The notes below the pieces were generated by a model, which was given only the letters and a program-made list of their open reading frames with translations, was not told the DNA's origin and did not search any database. A DNA stretch of 64,000 nucleotides, taken from positions 37,536-101,535 of the forward strand of contig CAZCGA010000005.1 in NCBI GenBank assembly GCA_964498075.1, given 5' to 3'. Made by a program: the position numbers and the translations under genes. Below, piece by piece: positions 48,938 to 58,003 of the stretch; position 1 is the first letter of the stretch, and each line of letters opens with the position of its first letter. Source of the DNA: CAZCGA01 sp964498075 (GTDB lineage: Bacteria; Desulfobacterota; Binatia; HRBIN30).

Positions 48938-50563
48938 GTGCCGATCGCGCCGACCTATCCGAGCTCGCGCGCACAGGCGTATCGCGCCGCCGCGCACTGG
49001 TCGCAGCAGCCGCTCGGCACGCTGTTTTCCCGCACTGCGCAAGACCACGCGGCCCGCGTCTCGATCATCGACGGCACGCGGCGGCTGACGTTCCTCGATA
49101 TCGACCGGCTCAGCCGGCGGGTCGCCTGCGGCTTCCATGCTCTGGGGCTCGCCCCCGGCGACGTGATTGCCTATCAGTTGCCGAATTGGTGGGAGGCGGT
49201 GGTGGTGTTTCTCGCCGCCACGCGGATAGGTGCGACGGTCAACCCGCTGCTGCCGATCTTCCGCGAAGCGGAGCTGCGCTTCACGTTGCGTCAATCGGGT
49301 GCCCAGGCGCTGGTGATCCCAGGCGTCTTCCGCGGCTGTGATCATCGCGAGCTCGTGAATGGCATGCGTGTCGGGCTGCCGGCGCTGCGCGAGGTGTTGG
49401 TGGCGCGTGACGATGCGCCCGCAGGCATGCGGAGCTTTGCGGAGCTCATCGACACGCCGTGGGAGCGCGCGCTGCACGCCGATGCGTTCGCCGCGCCGGC
49501 CGTCGATCCCGACGCCGTCGCTTTGCTGATGTACACGTCCGGTACCACCGCTGAGCCGAAAGGGGTCTTGCACACTCACAACACGCTCGCCGCCGAGATC
49601 GCCAGCCTGGCGCGGGTGCATCAGCTCACGCCCGACGACCGCACGTTGATGCCGTCGCCGTTGACGCACATCTCCGGCGTGAGCCACGGCATCTTGACGC
49701 CGGCGTTGCTCGGGACGAGCGCCGTCCTGATGGAGCGCTGGGAGCCCCGGCCGGCGCTCGATCTGATCGCACGCGAGCGGGTGACGTACATGGTCGGGGC
49801 ACCGACGTTTCTCCAAGACCTTGTCGCTCGACAACCGGAGGCGCCGGCGGACGTGAGTTCCCTGCGGTTGTTCTCCTGTGGTGGCGCCGCCGTCTCGCCG
49901 GCATTGATGCGCGCGGCACGCGAGCGCTTCCCCAACTGCGTGGCGAAGCGGGTGTACGGATCGACGGAGTTTCCGACACTGACGACGACCGACGCGGCTG
50001 ATGCGTTGACGCACGGCATCGACACCGAAGGCCGCCCGATCTGGCCGGCAGAGGTACGCATCACCGACGCGTCCGGCGCCAACCTTCCGCCGGACTCCGA
50101 AGGCGAAGTGCAGGGCTGTGGGCCGGAATGCTTTGTGGGTTACCTCGACGCGGCGCTCAACGCCGACGCCTTCACCCGCGACGGCTGGTTTCGCACCGGC
50201 GATCTCGGCGTGCTCGACGCGGGTGGTTACCTACGCATCACCGGCCGGCTGAAGGACATCATCATCCGCAAGGGCGAGAAGATCAGCGTCAAGGAGGTCG
50301 AGGACTTGATTGCCGCGCATCCAGCCGTCGACGAAGTTGCGCTCATCGCGCTGCCGGACCCGAACAGCGGCGAGCGCGCCTGTGCCGTCGTGCGCCTGCG
50401 GCCGGGTACGACGCTCGACCTCGCCGCGCTCAGGGAGTTTCTCGCCGGTCACGGGCTGGCAAAGCCGAAGTGGCCGGAGCAACTGGAGGTCGTCGAGGAC
50501 TTTCCGCGCACCGACAGCGGCAAGGTTCTGCGGCCGAAGCTGAAGGAGCGCTTCGCGATATAG
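48938..50563 (+). CDS. Acyl-CoA synthetase (AMP-binding)
   Basis: A 541-residue ANL-superfamily ligase with GTG start at 48938. The P-loop-like YTSGTTAEPKGVLHTH lies at about 198-213, the adenylate-binding VYGSTEFPTL at about 340, GWFRTGDLGVLDAGGYLRI at about 412, and the catalytic Lys near the end in TDSGKVLRPKL. It activates a carboxylic acid as its CoA thioester. It lies 16 bases after the MaoC-like gene, so the two form an operon. Confidence 0.93.
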   Translation: MPIAPTYPSSRAQAYRAAAHWSQQPLGTLFSRTAQDHAARVSIIDGTRRLTFLDIDRLSRRVACGFHALGLAPGDVIAYQLPNWWEAVVVFLAATRIGATVNPLLPIFREAELRFTLRQSGAQALVIPGVFRGCDHRELVNGMRVGLPALREVLVARDDAPAGMRSFAELIDTPWERALHADAFAAPAVDPDAVALLMYTSGTTAEPKGVLHTHNTLAAEIASLARVHQLTPDDRTLMPSPLTHISGVSHGILTPALLGTSAVLMERWEPRPALDLIARERVTYMVGAPTFLQDLVARQPEAPADVSSLRLFSCGGAAVSPALMRAARERFPNCVAKRVYGSTEFPTLTTTDAADALTHGIDTEGRPIWPAEVRITDASGANLPPDSEGEVQGCGPECFVGYLDAALNADAFTRDGWFRTGDLGVLDAGGYLRITGRLKDIIIRKGEKISVKEVEDLIAAHPAVDEVALIALPDPNSGERACAVVRLRPGTTLDLAALREFLAGHGLAKPKWPEQLEVVEDFPRTDSGKVLRPKLKERFAI

Positions 50564-50677
50564 GGTGTCCCCTATCTGGACCATGGGGCCATCGGAGAGA
50601 CGATTCCTCGGGACAACGCGGTCACAAATTCCCCCATCATCATGAGCTGTGAAACGTGGTATGCGACGGGGGTGACC

Positions 50678-51445
50678 ATGCGTCCCCGGGATACTGCGGT
50701 GAGCGACGTGCTGCGCGATCTCGACGCCGACGGGTACGCGATCGTCGAGGGCCTCCTCGATCCGCAAGAGGCGGGCCGCATCCGCGCCGAGCTGACCGAG
50801 CTGCTGGCGGCGACGCCGCGTGGGCGCAACTCCTTCGAAGGCTTCGGCACCCGCCGCCTCTACGCGCTGTTCGCCAAGACGCGCTCGTTCGACGGTCCCG
50901 CGACGCATCCGCTGGTGCTCGGGGTCCTCGACCGCGTGCTCGGGCACTACCAGTTCAGCGCCCCGGTGGCGATCGACATCGGCCCCGGTGAGGCCGCGCA
51001 GTCGCTGCATCGCGACGATGGCGTCTACCCGCTGCCGCAGCCGCACGCTGACGTGGTGGTGAACACGATGTGGGCCCTCGATGACTTCACCGCCGCCAAC
51101 GGCGCGACCCGGTTGGTGCCGGGCAGTCACCGGTGGGGCGAGCGGCGGCCCGACCAGACGACGCCCACGGTGACCGCAGAGATGCCGGCGGGAGCGGTGA
51201 TGTTCTACGTTGGCAGCGTGTGGCACGGCGGCGGCGCGAACACCACCGAGCGCCCGCGCTTGGGGGTCATCCTCGAGTACGTTGCCGCCTGGCTGCGGCC
51301 GCAGGAGAACCACATCCTCGCGGTGCCGCCCGACATCGCCCGCACGCTGCCCGAGCGGCTGCAGGAGCTGCTCGGCTACAACATCTACCCGCCTTTCCTC
51401 GGCTACGTCGACGGCCGCCACCCGCGGCGTCTGCTCGACGGCTGA
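50678..51445 (+). CDS. Phytanoyl-CoA dioxygenase (PhyH) family protein
   Basis: A 255-residue Fe(II)/2-oxoglutarate-dependent dioxygenase. The iron site is the HxD of QSLHRDDG (about H109 and D111) with the distal His in VGSVWHGGGAN; the 2-oxoglutarate Arg lies in TTERPRLGVILEY. DGYAIVEGLLDPQEAGRIRA is the usual N-terminal opening. An ATG at 50642 is the alternative start; GGGGGTGA before 50678 favours the shorter form. It probably hydroxylates a fatty acyl or small substrate. It lies between a CoA ligase and a monooxygenase on the same strand. Confidence 0.9.
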   Translation: MRPRDTAVSDVLRDLDADGYAIVEGLLDPQEAGRIRAELTELLAATPRGRNSFEGFGTRRLYALFAKTRSFDGPATHPLVLGVLDRVLGHYQFSAPVAIDIGPGEAAQSLHRDDGVYPLPQPHADVVVNTMWALDDFTAANGATRLVPGSHRWGERRPDQTTPTVTAEMPAGAVMFYVGSVWHGGGANTTERPRLGVILEYVAAWLRPQENHILAVPPDIARTLPERLQELLGYNIYPPFLGYVDGRHPRRLLDG

Positions 51446-51479
51446 GCGCGTCAGACAATTGCAGTAGAGCGATTGCGAG

Positions 51480-53147
51480 ATGGAACGCGTCCCGGTGCTG
51501 ATCGTCGGCGGAGGGCCGGTGGGGCTGGCCACGGCGCTCGAGCTGGCACGGCACGGCGTGCGCTCCCTCCTCGTGGAGCGGCACGACACCACGACACGGC
51601 ACCCCAAGACCCGCAACCTCAACACCCGCACGATGGAGATCGTGCGCGGATGGGGGCCTACCGTCTACGATGCGATCGTCGGCGTGAACCTCCCGCCCGG
51701 CTGGACCGACCAGATCATATACACCCGCACGCTCGCCGGCGAAGAGCTGGGCCGCATGCCCACCAAGGGGTTCGCCGGTCCGGGGCCCGATGTGAGCCGA
51801 GAAGTTCCTGTCCTGTCGTCGCAGGATATCTTCGAGCCGATCCTGCGCCGCGCGGCCGAGGCGACGGGTCTCGCGGAGCTGCGGTTCGGCCATGAGGCAA
51901 GCGGCGTCGAGCGCGGGACGCTCGCCGGCGACGACCGTGTTGTCGTCTCGATCACGGAGCGTGCGACGGGTCGGAGGTATCGGGTCGAGGCCAAGTATCT
52001 GGTAGCGGCCGACGGCGCGGCAAGCCCGATACGTGCCGAGCTCGGGATCGAGATGGAGGGCCTGCACAGCATCGGGCACTTCGTCAACGTCTACTATCGT
52101 GCTGACCTCGACCGCTGGGTCACACACCGCCCCGCCATCCTCTATTGGGTCGCCAGCGAGTCGGCACGAGGGGTGTTCCAGCCGCTCGACGCCCGCGGCC
52201 GTTGGCTCTCCCAGATTGCGTACGACGGGAGCAGCGAGAGCTTCGCCGCCTACGACAAGCGGCAGTGTACCGAGTGGTTGCGGGCGGCAGTCGGCGACCC
52301 GGCGCTGGCGGCGGAGATCCTGTCGATCGGCACATGGACGATGAACGCCGTCGTCGCGCAGCGCCTGGTGCAAGGCCGCGTCCTTCTCGTCGGGGACGCC
52401 GCGCATCAGTTGCCACCAACCGGCGGGTTCGGCATGAACACCGGCATCCAGACGGCGCACAATCTCATCTGGAAACTCGTGCTCGTACTCACCGGCGCTG
52501 CCGGTCCATCGCTCCTCGACACCTTCGACGCGGAGCGGCGGGCGGTCGGGCGGTTCAACGCCGATCAATCTTTCGAAAACTCGGTGATGGTGCAGCGGAT
52601 CAACGCCGCAGCGACGGGCGAGCTTCCAGCTATGAGCCCCGCTGCGGCCGTGGAGGCGTCGCGACGCTACGGAAACTTCCTCGGCATGGAGCTCGGCTTC
52701 CACTACGACTCGGCGGCGGTGATCCCCGACGGGACGGAGCCACCACCGGTCGCCGATCCGGTGATCGACTACGTTCCCTGTGGCCGGCCTGGGCACCGTG
52801 CGCCGCACCTGTGGCTCGAGCGAGACGGTCGCCGAAGCTCCACGCTCGATCTCTTCGGTCCCGGCTTCACGCTGCTCGCGGGCTCGAGCGGAGACGCGTG
52901 GATCGTGGCCGCCCAACAGACGGCGCGGCGGCTTGGCGTCCGCGTCGATGCGCACTCGATCGGAGCGCGCGGCGGATGGATCGACACGGACGGTGTCTTC
53001 GCGCCGCGTTACGGAATCGCCGCATCGGGTGCGGTGTTGGTTCGTCCGGACGGCCACGTCGCGTTGCGGATTCAACACGCAATGGCGGACCCTGTACAGG
53101 AGCTGACGGTCGCGTTGGCGCACATTCTTGCCCGCCCGACGGGGTGA
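51480..53147 (+). CDS. FAD-dependent aromatic monooxygenase (PheA/MhpA-like)
   Basis: A 555-residue class A flavin monooxygenase. The dinucleotide motif is VLIVGGGPVGLATALELARHG (4-24), the DG-type motif is YLVAADGAASPIR (about 172-184) and the second FAD motif is LLVGDAAHQLPPTGGFGMNT. It ends with a thioredoxin-like C-terminal domain (about 400-555), as in phenol and 3-(3-hydroxyphenyl)propionate hydroxylases. It would hydroxylate an aromatic substrate with NAD(P)H and O2. It follows the PhyH gene by 34 bases. Confidence 0.92.
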   Translation: MERVPVLIVGGGPVGLATALELARHGVRSLLVERHDTTTRHPKTRNLNTRTMEIVRGWGPTVYDAIVGVNLPPGWTDQIIYTRTLAGEELGRMPTKGFAGPGPDVSREVPVLSSQDIFEPILRRAAEATGLAELRFGHEASGVERGTLAGDDRVVVSITERATGRRYRVEAKYLVAADGAASPIRAELGIEMEGLHSIGHFVNVYYRADLDRWVTHRPAILYWVASESARGVFQPLDARGRWLSQIAYDGSSESFAAYDKRQCTEWLRAAVGDPALAAEILSIGTWTMNAVVAQRLVQGRVLLVGDAAHQLPPTGGFGMNTGIQTAHNLIWKLVLVLTGAAGPSLLDTFDAERRAVGRFNADQSFENSVMVQRINAAATGELPAMSPAAAVEASRRYGNFLGMELGFHYDSAAVIPDGTEPPPVADPVIDYVPCGRPGHRAPHLWLERDGRRSSTLDLFGPGFTLLAGSSGDAWIVAAQQTARRLGVRVDAHSIGARGGWIDTDGVFAPRYGIAASGAVLVRPDGHVALRIQHAMADPVQELTVALAHILARPTG

Positions 53148-53173
53148 ACCTCCGTCGCGACGGCCAGACGCTT

Positions 53174-53779
53174 TCAGTCGCCGGCGCGCTGTAGGCCGGC
53201 ATCGGCCAGCCGCTCCTCCAGCAGCGGCATGCGGTCGTGACCCCAGAACACCTCGCCGCGAAAGATGAACGTCGGTACGCCGAAGATGTGGTCTTCGGCC
53301 GCCACCTCCTGACAGCCTTGGAACGCCACGGCGCCGTCGCCGCGCAGGTAATCGAGGTAGCCGTCACCGGCACCCTGCAGCTCGTTCATCACCGTGGCGA
53401 TCTGCTCGGGCAGATCGACCTCCAGGGCGCGTTCGAAGAACCGCTTGAACACCAGATCGGTGTAGGCGCGAAAAAAGCCCTCGCGCTGCGCATAGAGCCC
53501 GCCGATCAGTGCCGGCTGGGAGTTGTAGATCTTCAGCGGCCCCTTGATGATGAACCCGCCGCGCCGGTTCGCCCAGCGGCGCGCGTCCATGTACGAGTAG
53601 CGCGCCTTGTACTCCGAGTAGATGCTGCGCTCGCCCTTACCCTTGAGGCGCAGCAGGAACGGGATCCAGCGCACGGTGACCGCATAGCGCTGCGGCAGCT
53701 CGAAGGCGGGATCCTTCGCGAGGTAGGCGTAAGGGCTCTTGTAGTCGAAGTAGAGCTTGATCTCGTCGTCGGTATGCAT
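53174..53779 (-). CDS. DsbA-family protein, 2-hydroxychromene-2-carboxylate isomerase-like
   Basis: A 201-residue protein starting MHTDDEIKLYFDYKSPYAYL at 53779. YFDYKSPYAYLAK takes the place of the thioredoxin CxxC with a Ser-Pro, as in HCCA isomerase / kappa-class glutathione transferases, and GVPTFIFRGEVFWGHDRMPL is the conserved C-terminal cis-Pro part. It probably uses glutathione in aromatic-ring breakdown. It is preceded by a CoA ligase on the same strand and convergent with the FAD monooxygenase. A second member is at 59435. Confidence 0.88.
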   Translation of the reverse strand: MHTDDEIKLYFDYKSPYAYLAKDPAFELPQRYAVTVRWIPFLLRLKGKGERSIYSEYKARYSYMDARRWANRRGGFIIKGPLKIYNSQPALIGGLYAQREGFFRAYTDLVFKRFFERALEVDLPEQIATVMNELQGAGDGYLDYLRGDGAVAFQGCQEVAAEDHIFGVPTFIFRGEVFWGHDRMPLLEERLADAGLQRAGD

Positions 53780-53829
53780 GGGAGCGTATTCTCGCGCAAA
53801 GCCGTACGGACGCCAAGGGGGGCGGCGGC

Positions 53830-55395
53830 TCAAGCTGTTCCGAGTCTCGCATTCTGCGCGAACCGCTCCGCCAGCTCCTGCTTGCGGATCTTTCCCTGCG
53901 GCTCGCGCGGTAGGCGGTCCACGAACTCGACGCGCCGCGGGCACTTGTAGTGCGCCAGGTCGCGGCGGGCGAAGGCGATGATCTCTCCTGCAGTGGCGTG
54001 CTCGCCGGCGCGCAACTCGACCACCGCCAGCACGGACTTGCCCATCTCTGCGTCGGGAATGCCGACCACCGCGACGTCGGCTACTTTCGGATGGCCGATG
54101 AGCACCCCTTCGACCTCGGCCGGGTAGACGTTGGCGCCGCCGGTGATGATCAGGTCGGTGCGCCGGTCGGCGATGAACAGGTAGCCGTCGGCGTCGAGGT
54201 AGCCGAGGTCGCCCGCCGTGAAGAACCCATCGCGGAAGGCGTTGCGGTTCTTCTCGTCAGCCGCACGGTAGCGGAAGTCCATGCGCGGGCTCTTCACGTA
54301 GATCAATCCGATCTCACCCGCCGGACACGCGTTGCCCTGTTCGTCGAGGATGCGGATCTCGTGTCCCGGCCACGGCCGGCCGACGCTGCCCGGCGTCCGC
54401 AGCCACTCTTCCGCGGTGATCTTGGTGAAACCGCTCTCCGACGCGCCGTAGAACTCGGTCACCGTGCCCGGCGGAAAGATCTCCATGATGCGCTGCTTCA
54501 CGTGCACCGGGCACGGCGCGGCCGAGTGCAGGACGAGCCGCAGCGACGACAGGTCGTGGCGCTGCCGCTCCGCCGCGTCGAGCTGCACGATGCGGCTGAA
54601 GTGCGTCGGCACCATGAAGGTGGTGGTGACCCTGTGGCGCGCGATCAGACGCAAAGCGTCGGCGGCGTCGAAGTGGGGCACGAAGACGACGGTCGCCCCG
54701 ATGAGGAGATGGATCTGTCCGTAGCTCGACGGCGCGGTGTGGTAGAGGGGCCCGTTCACCAGGTGCACGTCATCCGTGCCGAAGCCCCAGAGCTGCGCGA
54801 TCCCCATCAGCGTGAGGTGCCCGGTCGCCGGATCGAGCGCGCGCTCGATGCCCTTGGGACGGCCGGTGGTACCGGAGGTGTAGATCAGCACGTTGAAGCC
54901 GCCACCGATGAAACCGCCGTCGGGCTCCGCGTCGCTCTCCGCCGCGAGCCTGGCTTCGTAGGCGCGGCCGCGCCACGGCGCGTCCCGACCGACGACCCAC
55001 AGCGCCTCGTCCGACCAGGCCAGCTCGCGCAGGGCCCGATCGATCTCGTCGCGCAGATCCGGCGCGCCAATGATCAGCCTGGCGCGGGAATCGGCGATCA
55101 TGTAGGCGATCTCGGGCCCCTTGAGGCGATAGCCGATCGGGACGATCTGCGCTCCGAGCTTACCGGCGGCGTTGAGCAGCTCGAGCCACTCGAAGCCGTT
55201 GGGCAGTACGGCGCCGACCGAGTCGCCGACATCGAGGCCGGCTCGACGCAGCGCCCGCGCCAGCCGGTTCACACGCGCGTTCAGCGCGCCGTAGGTGAGG
55301 ACCTCCTCGCCGAATATGAGCGCAGGCTTCTCCGGAAACACCTTGGCGTAATGGGCCAAGCCTACCGCTTGCGGATCAGTGGCCAGCGGGGTCAT
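53830..55395 (-). CDS. Acyl-CoA synthetase (AMP-binding)
   Basis: A 521-residue ANL-superfamily ligase starting MTPLATDPQAVGLAHYAKVF after AGAAGGAGG. LIYTSGTTGRPKGIERAL at about 162-179 binds ATP, EFYGASESGFTKI is the A5 motif, DGFFTAGDLGYLDADGYLFI is A7/A8 and the terminal catalytic Lys is in PREPQGKIRKQEL. The substrate is a fatty or aromatic acid. It ends 50 bases before the HCCA-isomerase-like gene. Confidence 0.93.
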   Translation of the reverse strand: MTPLATDPQAVGLAHYAKVFPEKPALIFGEEVLTYGALNARVNRLARALRRAGLDVGDSVGAVLPNGFEWLELLNAAGKLGAQIVPIGYRLKGPEIAYMIADSRARLIIGAPDLRDEIDRALRELAWSDEALWVVGRDAPWRGRAYEARLAAESDAEPDGGFIGGGFNVLIYTSGTTGRPKGIERALDPATGHLTLMGIAQLWGFGTDDVHLVNGPLYHTAPSSYGQIHLLIGATVVFVPHFDAADALRLIARHRVTTTFMVPTHFSRIVQLDAAERQRHDLSSLRLVLHSAAPCPVHVKQRIMEIFPPGTVTEFYGASESGFTKITAEEWLRTPGSVGRPWPGHEIRILDEQGNACPAGEIGLIYVKSPRMDFRYRAADEKNRNAFRDGFFTAGDLGYLDADGYLFIADRRTDLIITGGANVYPAEVEGVLIGHPKVADVAVVGIPDAEMGKSVLAVVELRAGEHATAGEIIAFARRDLAHYKCPRRVEFVDRLPREPQGKIRKQELAERFAQNARLGTA

Positions 55396-55635
55396 CCCTC
55401 CTTCTGTGATGTCCTTCGCATCACGTCGTCGCGGTTCTGATAGTCGATCGCGGCCCGGCCGCGCAAGCGGGCTCAGTCGGTCAAGAAGGGGTGCCCGGGT
55501 GACGTGTCGAGCCCGCACTAGCACGCCTGGTTCAAAGCAGGTAAGGGTCGCGGGGACGAGCCGGAGCGGCGTCGCTCAGCGCGCCCGCCGTCCGCACGTC
55601 GCCGGGCCGATCGGCGCGTGTTGCAAGGAGGACCT

Positions 55636-56454
55636 ATGCCTGTAAAGGCGCGCACCCCGGGCGCAGCGCACGAGCCCACGTTCGTATTCAAAGGCACGGT
55701 GAAGAAGATCAGGAGCGCTACCATGGCCAACGTCCCCGTCGACGACCAGACCGTCGTCGCCAGGGTGGATCACGTCGTGGAAGGACCGGCGGCGCTGGCC
55801 GCCTGGGCCGGGCAAGACATCACCGTCCGGCTCAGCCGACGGCAGAGGGTCAAGGTCGGGGAGGAAATGATCTTCCACACCCACAGCTGGATCTACGGCG
55901 ACAGCGTCGCGGTCCGCGCGATCCGTCAGGAGCCTGTGCGGGCCTCACACGCCACGCTCCTGGGTGGTGGTGGCGATGCCGTCGCGCGCCGAAACCACCG
56001 GGTCGTGCAGCAGCACTTCGACGCCGCCGACCTCGTCGTCTCAGGCCGCGTGTCCGCCGTGCGCCTGCCGGCGGAGCCGGCGGCCGCGGCGGCGGCGCCG
56101 CGCCGACCGATCAGCGAACACGATCCGAAGTGGCGGGAAGCGGTTGTTGAAGTGGATGACGTGCACAAAGGCCGCCACGCCAAGAAGAGCGTCGTCGTCC
56201 GATTTCCGGCGAGCACCGACGTTCGCTGGTACGCCGCCCCGAAGTTCCGCGCCGGCCAGAAGGGTTTCTTCGTGCTGCACAAGGAGAAGACCCAGCCGGC
56301 AAAGCCGGCACGCGGTGCGGCGGCGGCCGCCAAACCGAAGGCGGTCGGCGTGGACGTCTACACCGCCCTGCACCCGACGGACTTCCAACCGTTCAGTGCA
56401 CCGGGTGGCGTGAAAGCCCTGGTCGCGGTGCCGCCCAAGAAGGGCAGCAACTGA
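55636..56454 (+). CDS. Hypothetical protein with two repeated beta domains
   Basis: A 272-residue protein starting MPVKARTPGAAHEPTFVFKG after CAAGGAGGACCT. Two similar halves are visible: FVFKGTVKKIRSATMANVPV with VVARVDHVVEGP, and LVVSGRVSAVRLPAEP with AVVEVDDVHKG, each followed by a VRL/VRF strand and a GEEMIF or GQKGFF motif. This is a duplicated OB-like or NTR-like fold (compare TIMP-type domains). No signal peptide. It lies 19 bases before a sialidase-like gene and probably forms an operon with it. Confidence 0.72.
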   Translation: MPVKARTPGAAHEPTFVFKGTVKKIRSATMANVPVDDQTVVARVDHVVEGPAALAAWAGQDITVRLSRRQRVKVGEEMIFHTHSWIYGDSVAVRAIRQEPVRASHATLLGGGGDAVARRNHRVVQQHFDAADLVVSGRVSAVRLPAEPAAAAAAPRRPISEHDPKWREAVVEVDDVHKGRHAKKSVVVRFPASTDVRWYAAPKFRAGQKGFFVLHKEKTQPAKPARGAAAAAKPKAVGVDVYTALHPTDFQPFSAPGGVKALVAVPPKKGSN

Positions 56455-56473
56455 AGCCATACGCGGAGGAACC

Positions 56474-57901
56474 ATGCGTGCCAAGACGAAGCGGCGGGCG
56501 CGGCGGGCGGCGCTCGCCGGCAGTAGCGTGGTGGTCGTCAACATGATCCCCAAGTCGTTGAGCGGCGAGGAGAACCAGGACAGCGAGCCGTGCATCGCCG
56601 TCAATCCGGCGAATCCACTGCAGATCGCCGGCTCCGCCTTCACGCCCGATCCGGCGGGTGGGCCGCTCGCGCCGATCTACGTGTCCAGCGACGGCGGGAA
56701 TACGTGGACGCTGAACGCCATCGTTCCCGGCGCCGATCCCGACACCGGCACCAGCGACATCACCGTTCACTTCGCGGGCAGCGGCAACATGCTGTATGCG
56801 GGGATTCTCCGCGGCGATTCCAAGGTGACTCGCCTGAACGTGCTGCGCACCAAGAACTTCGCCGACGCGACGCCGATGACTATCCTGATCGATCGCGCCG
56901 GCGAGGGCGCCGACCAGCCGTACGTGCGGGCAACGACGGTGAGCAAGGGCTCGGACAAGGGGAAGGATCGCCTCTACGTCGGCGACAACGACTTCAATGT
57001 GGCGAGCGGACGAACCGCGACGATCGATCAATCACTCAACGCCGCGGGCGCCACTCCGGCCTTCAAGACGGTGCGCATCGAGTCGCGCACGACCGCCGGC
57101 CAGGATGGCCCGCCGGTTCGGCCGGCGCTGCACAGCGACGGCACGGTCTACGCCGTCTTCCATGCGTGGCGCAGCTTCGACGACCAGAGCGGCGACGGCA
57201 GCGCGGACATCGTCGTGGTACGCGACGACACGGGCGGTTCGGGACCAAAGCCGTTCACCGATCTCGTCGACCCCGACGACGGCAAGGCCGGAGTGCGCAT
57301 CGCCCAGAACGCCAAGTTCAACTTCAACGGCTTTCTCGGTCTGCAGCGGACGGGCGGCGACGTGTCGATCGCGGCCGATCCGACCGATAGCGACGTCGTC
57401 TACGTCGCGTACAACGACGATCGGGGTTCCATCTATGCCTTGCACGTGCTGCGCTCCACGACACGCGGTACGACATGGGAGCCGGAGCTGCGACGGATCA
57501 ACAATGCGCTGAACCCTGCGCTGGCGATCAACAGCGCCGGGACCGTGGGCCTGCTGTATCAGCAACTCACCGGCTCCGGCACGGCGCGACGCTGGGTGAC
57601 GAAGATCGAGCGCACAACTGATGGAAAGACCTGGAAGGCGCTCGTCTTGGCGAAGGTGCCGGCGACCACTCCGAAGAAGCAGTTCGATCCCTACTTGGGC
57701 GACTACGACCACCTGACGGGCGTCGGCACGGCCTTTTGCGGCGTCTTCTCCGCCAACAACACGCCGCGCAAGTCGAACTTTCCGAACGGCGTCACGTACC
57801 AGCGCAACGCCAACTTCTCCACCCAGACGCTGCTCGACGTCGACAACGCCACCCCGGTGAAGGCGTCGATCGATCCGTTCTTCTTCAAGGTCGCCGGGTG
57901 A
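56474..57901 (+). CDS. Sialidase-like (BNR-repeat) protein
   Basis: A 475-residue protein starting MRAKTKRRARRAALAGSSVV. Asp-box motifs are visible (VSSDGGNTWTL at about 76-86 and STTRGTTWEPEL and TTDGKTWKAL later), as in six-bladed sialidase propellers. The catalytic Arg triad and Tyr/Glu of true sialidases cannot be assigned. The N-terminus is a short basic stretch with one hydrophobic segment and not a clear signal peptide. Similar in kind to the larger protein at 61058-63574. Confidence 0.78.
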   Translation: MRAKTKRRARRAALAGSSVVVVNMIPKSLSGEENQDSEPCIAVNPANPLQIAGSAFTPDPAGGPLAPIYVSSDGGNTWTLNAIVPGADPDTGTSDITVHFAGSGNMLYAGILRGDSKVTRLNVLRTKNFADATPMTILIDRAGEGADQPYVRATTVSKGSDKGKDRLYVGDNDFNVASGRTATIDQSLNAAGATPAFKTVRIESRTTAGQDGPPVRPALHSDGTVYAVFHAWRSFDDQSGDGSADIVVVRDDTGGSGPKPFTDLVDPDDGKAGVRIAQNAKFNFNGFLGLQRTGGDVSIAADPTDSDVVYVAYNDDRGSIYALHVLRSTTRGTTWEPELRRINNALNPALAINSAGTVGLLYQQLTGSGTARRWVTKIERTTDGKTWKALVLAKVPATTPKKQFDPYLGDYDHLTGVGTAFCGVFSANNTPRKSNFPNGVTYQRNANFSTQTLLDVDNATPVKASIDPFFFKVAG

Positions 57902-58003
57902 CGCCGCGCGCTGCGTGTAGTCGCCTCCGATACGACGCGTCGCCCCGCTTGGCGATAGCGGCGCGCATCAAGTATGCTCGCGCAGCTCACGGAGGAGGGC
58001 CAC

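Noticed and set aside
51267..53123. A 618-codon minus-strand open frame
   Set aside because: Antisense to the FAD monooxygenase and PhyH genes; His/Arg-rich shadow composition without a family.
53950..55440. A 496-codon plus-strand open frame
   Set aside because: Antisense to the acyl-CoA synthetase, whose motifs are complete on the minus strand.
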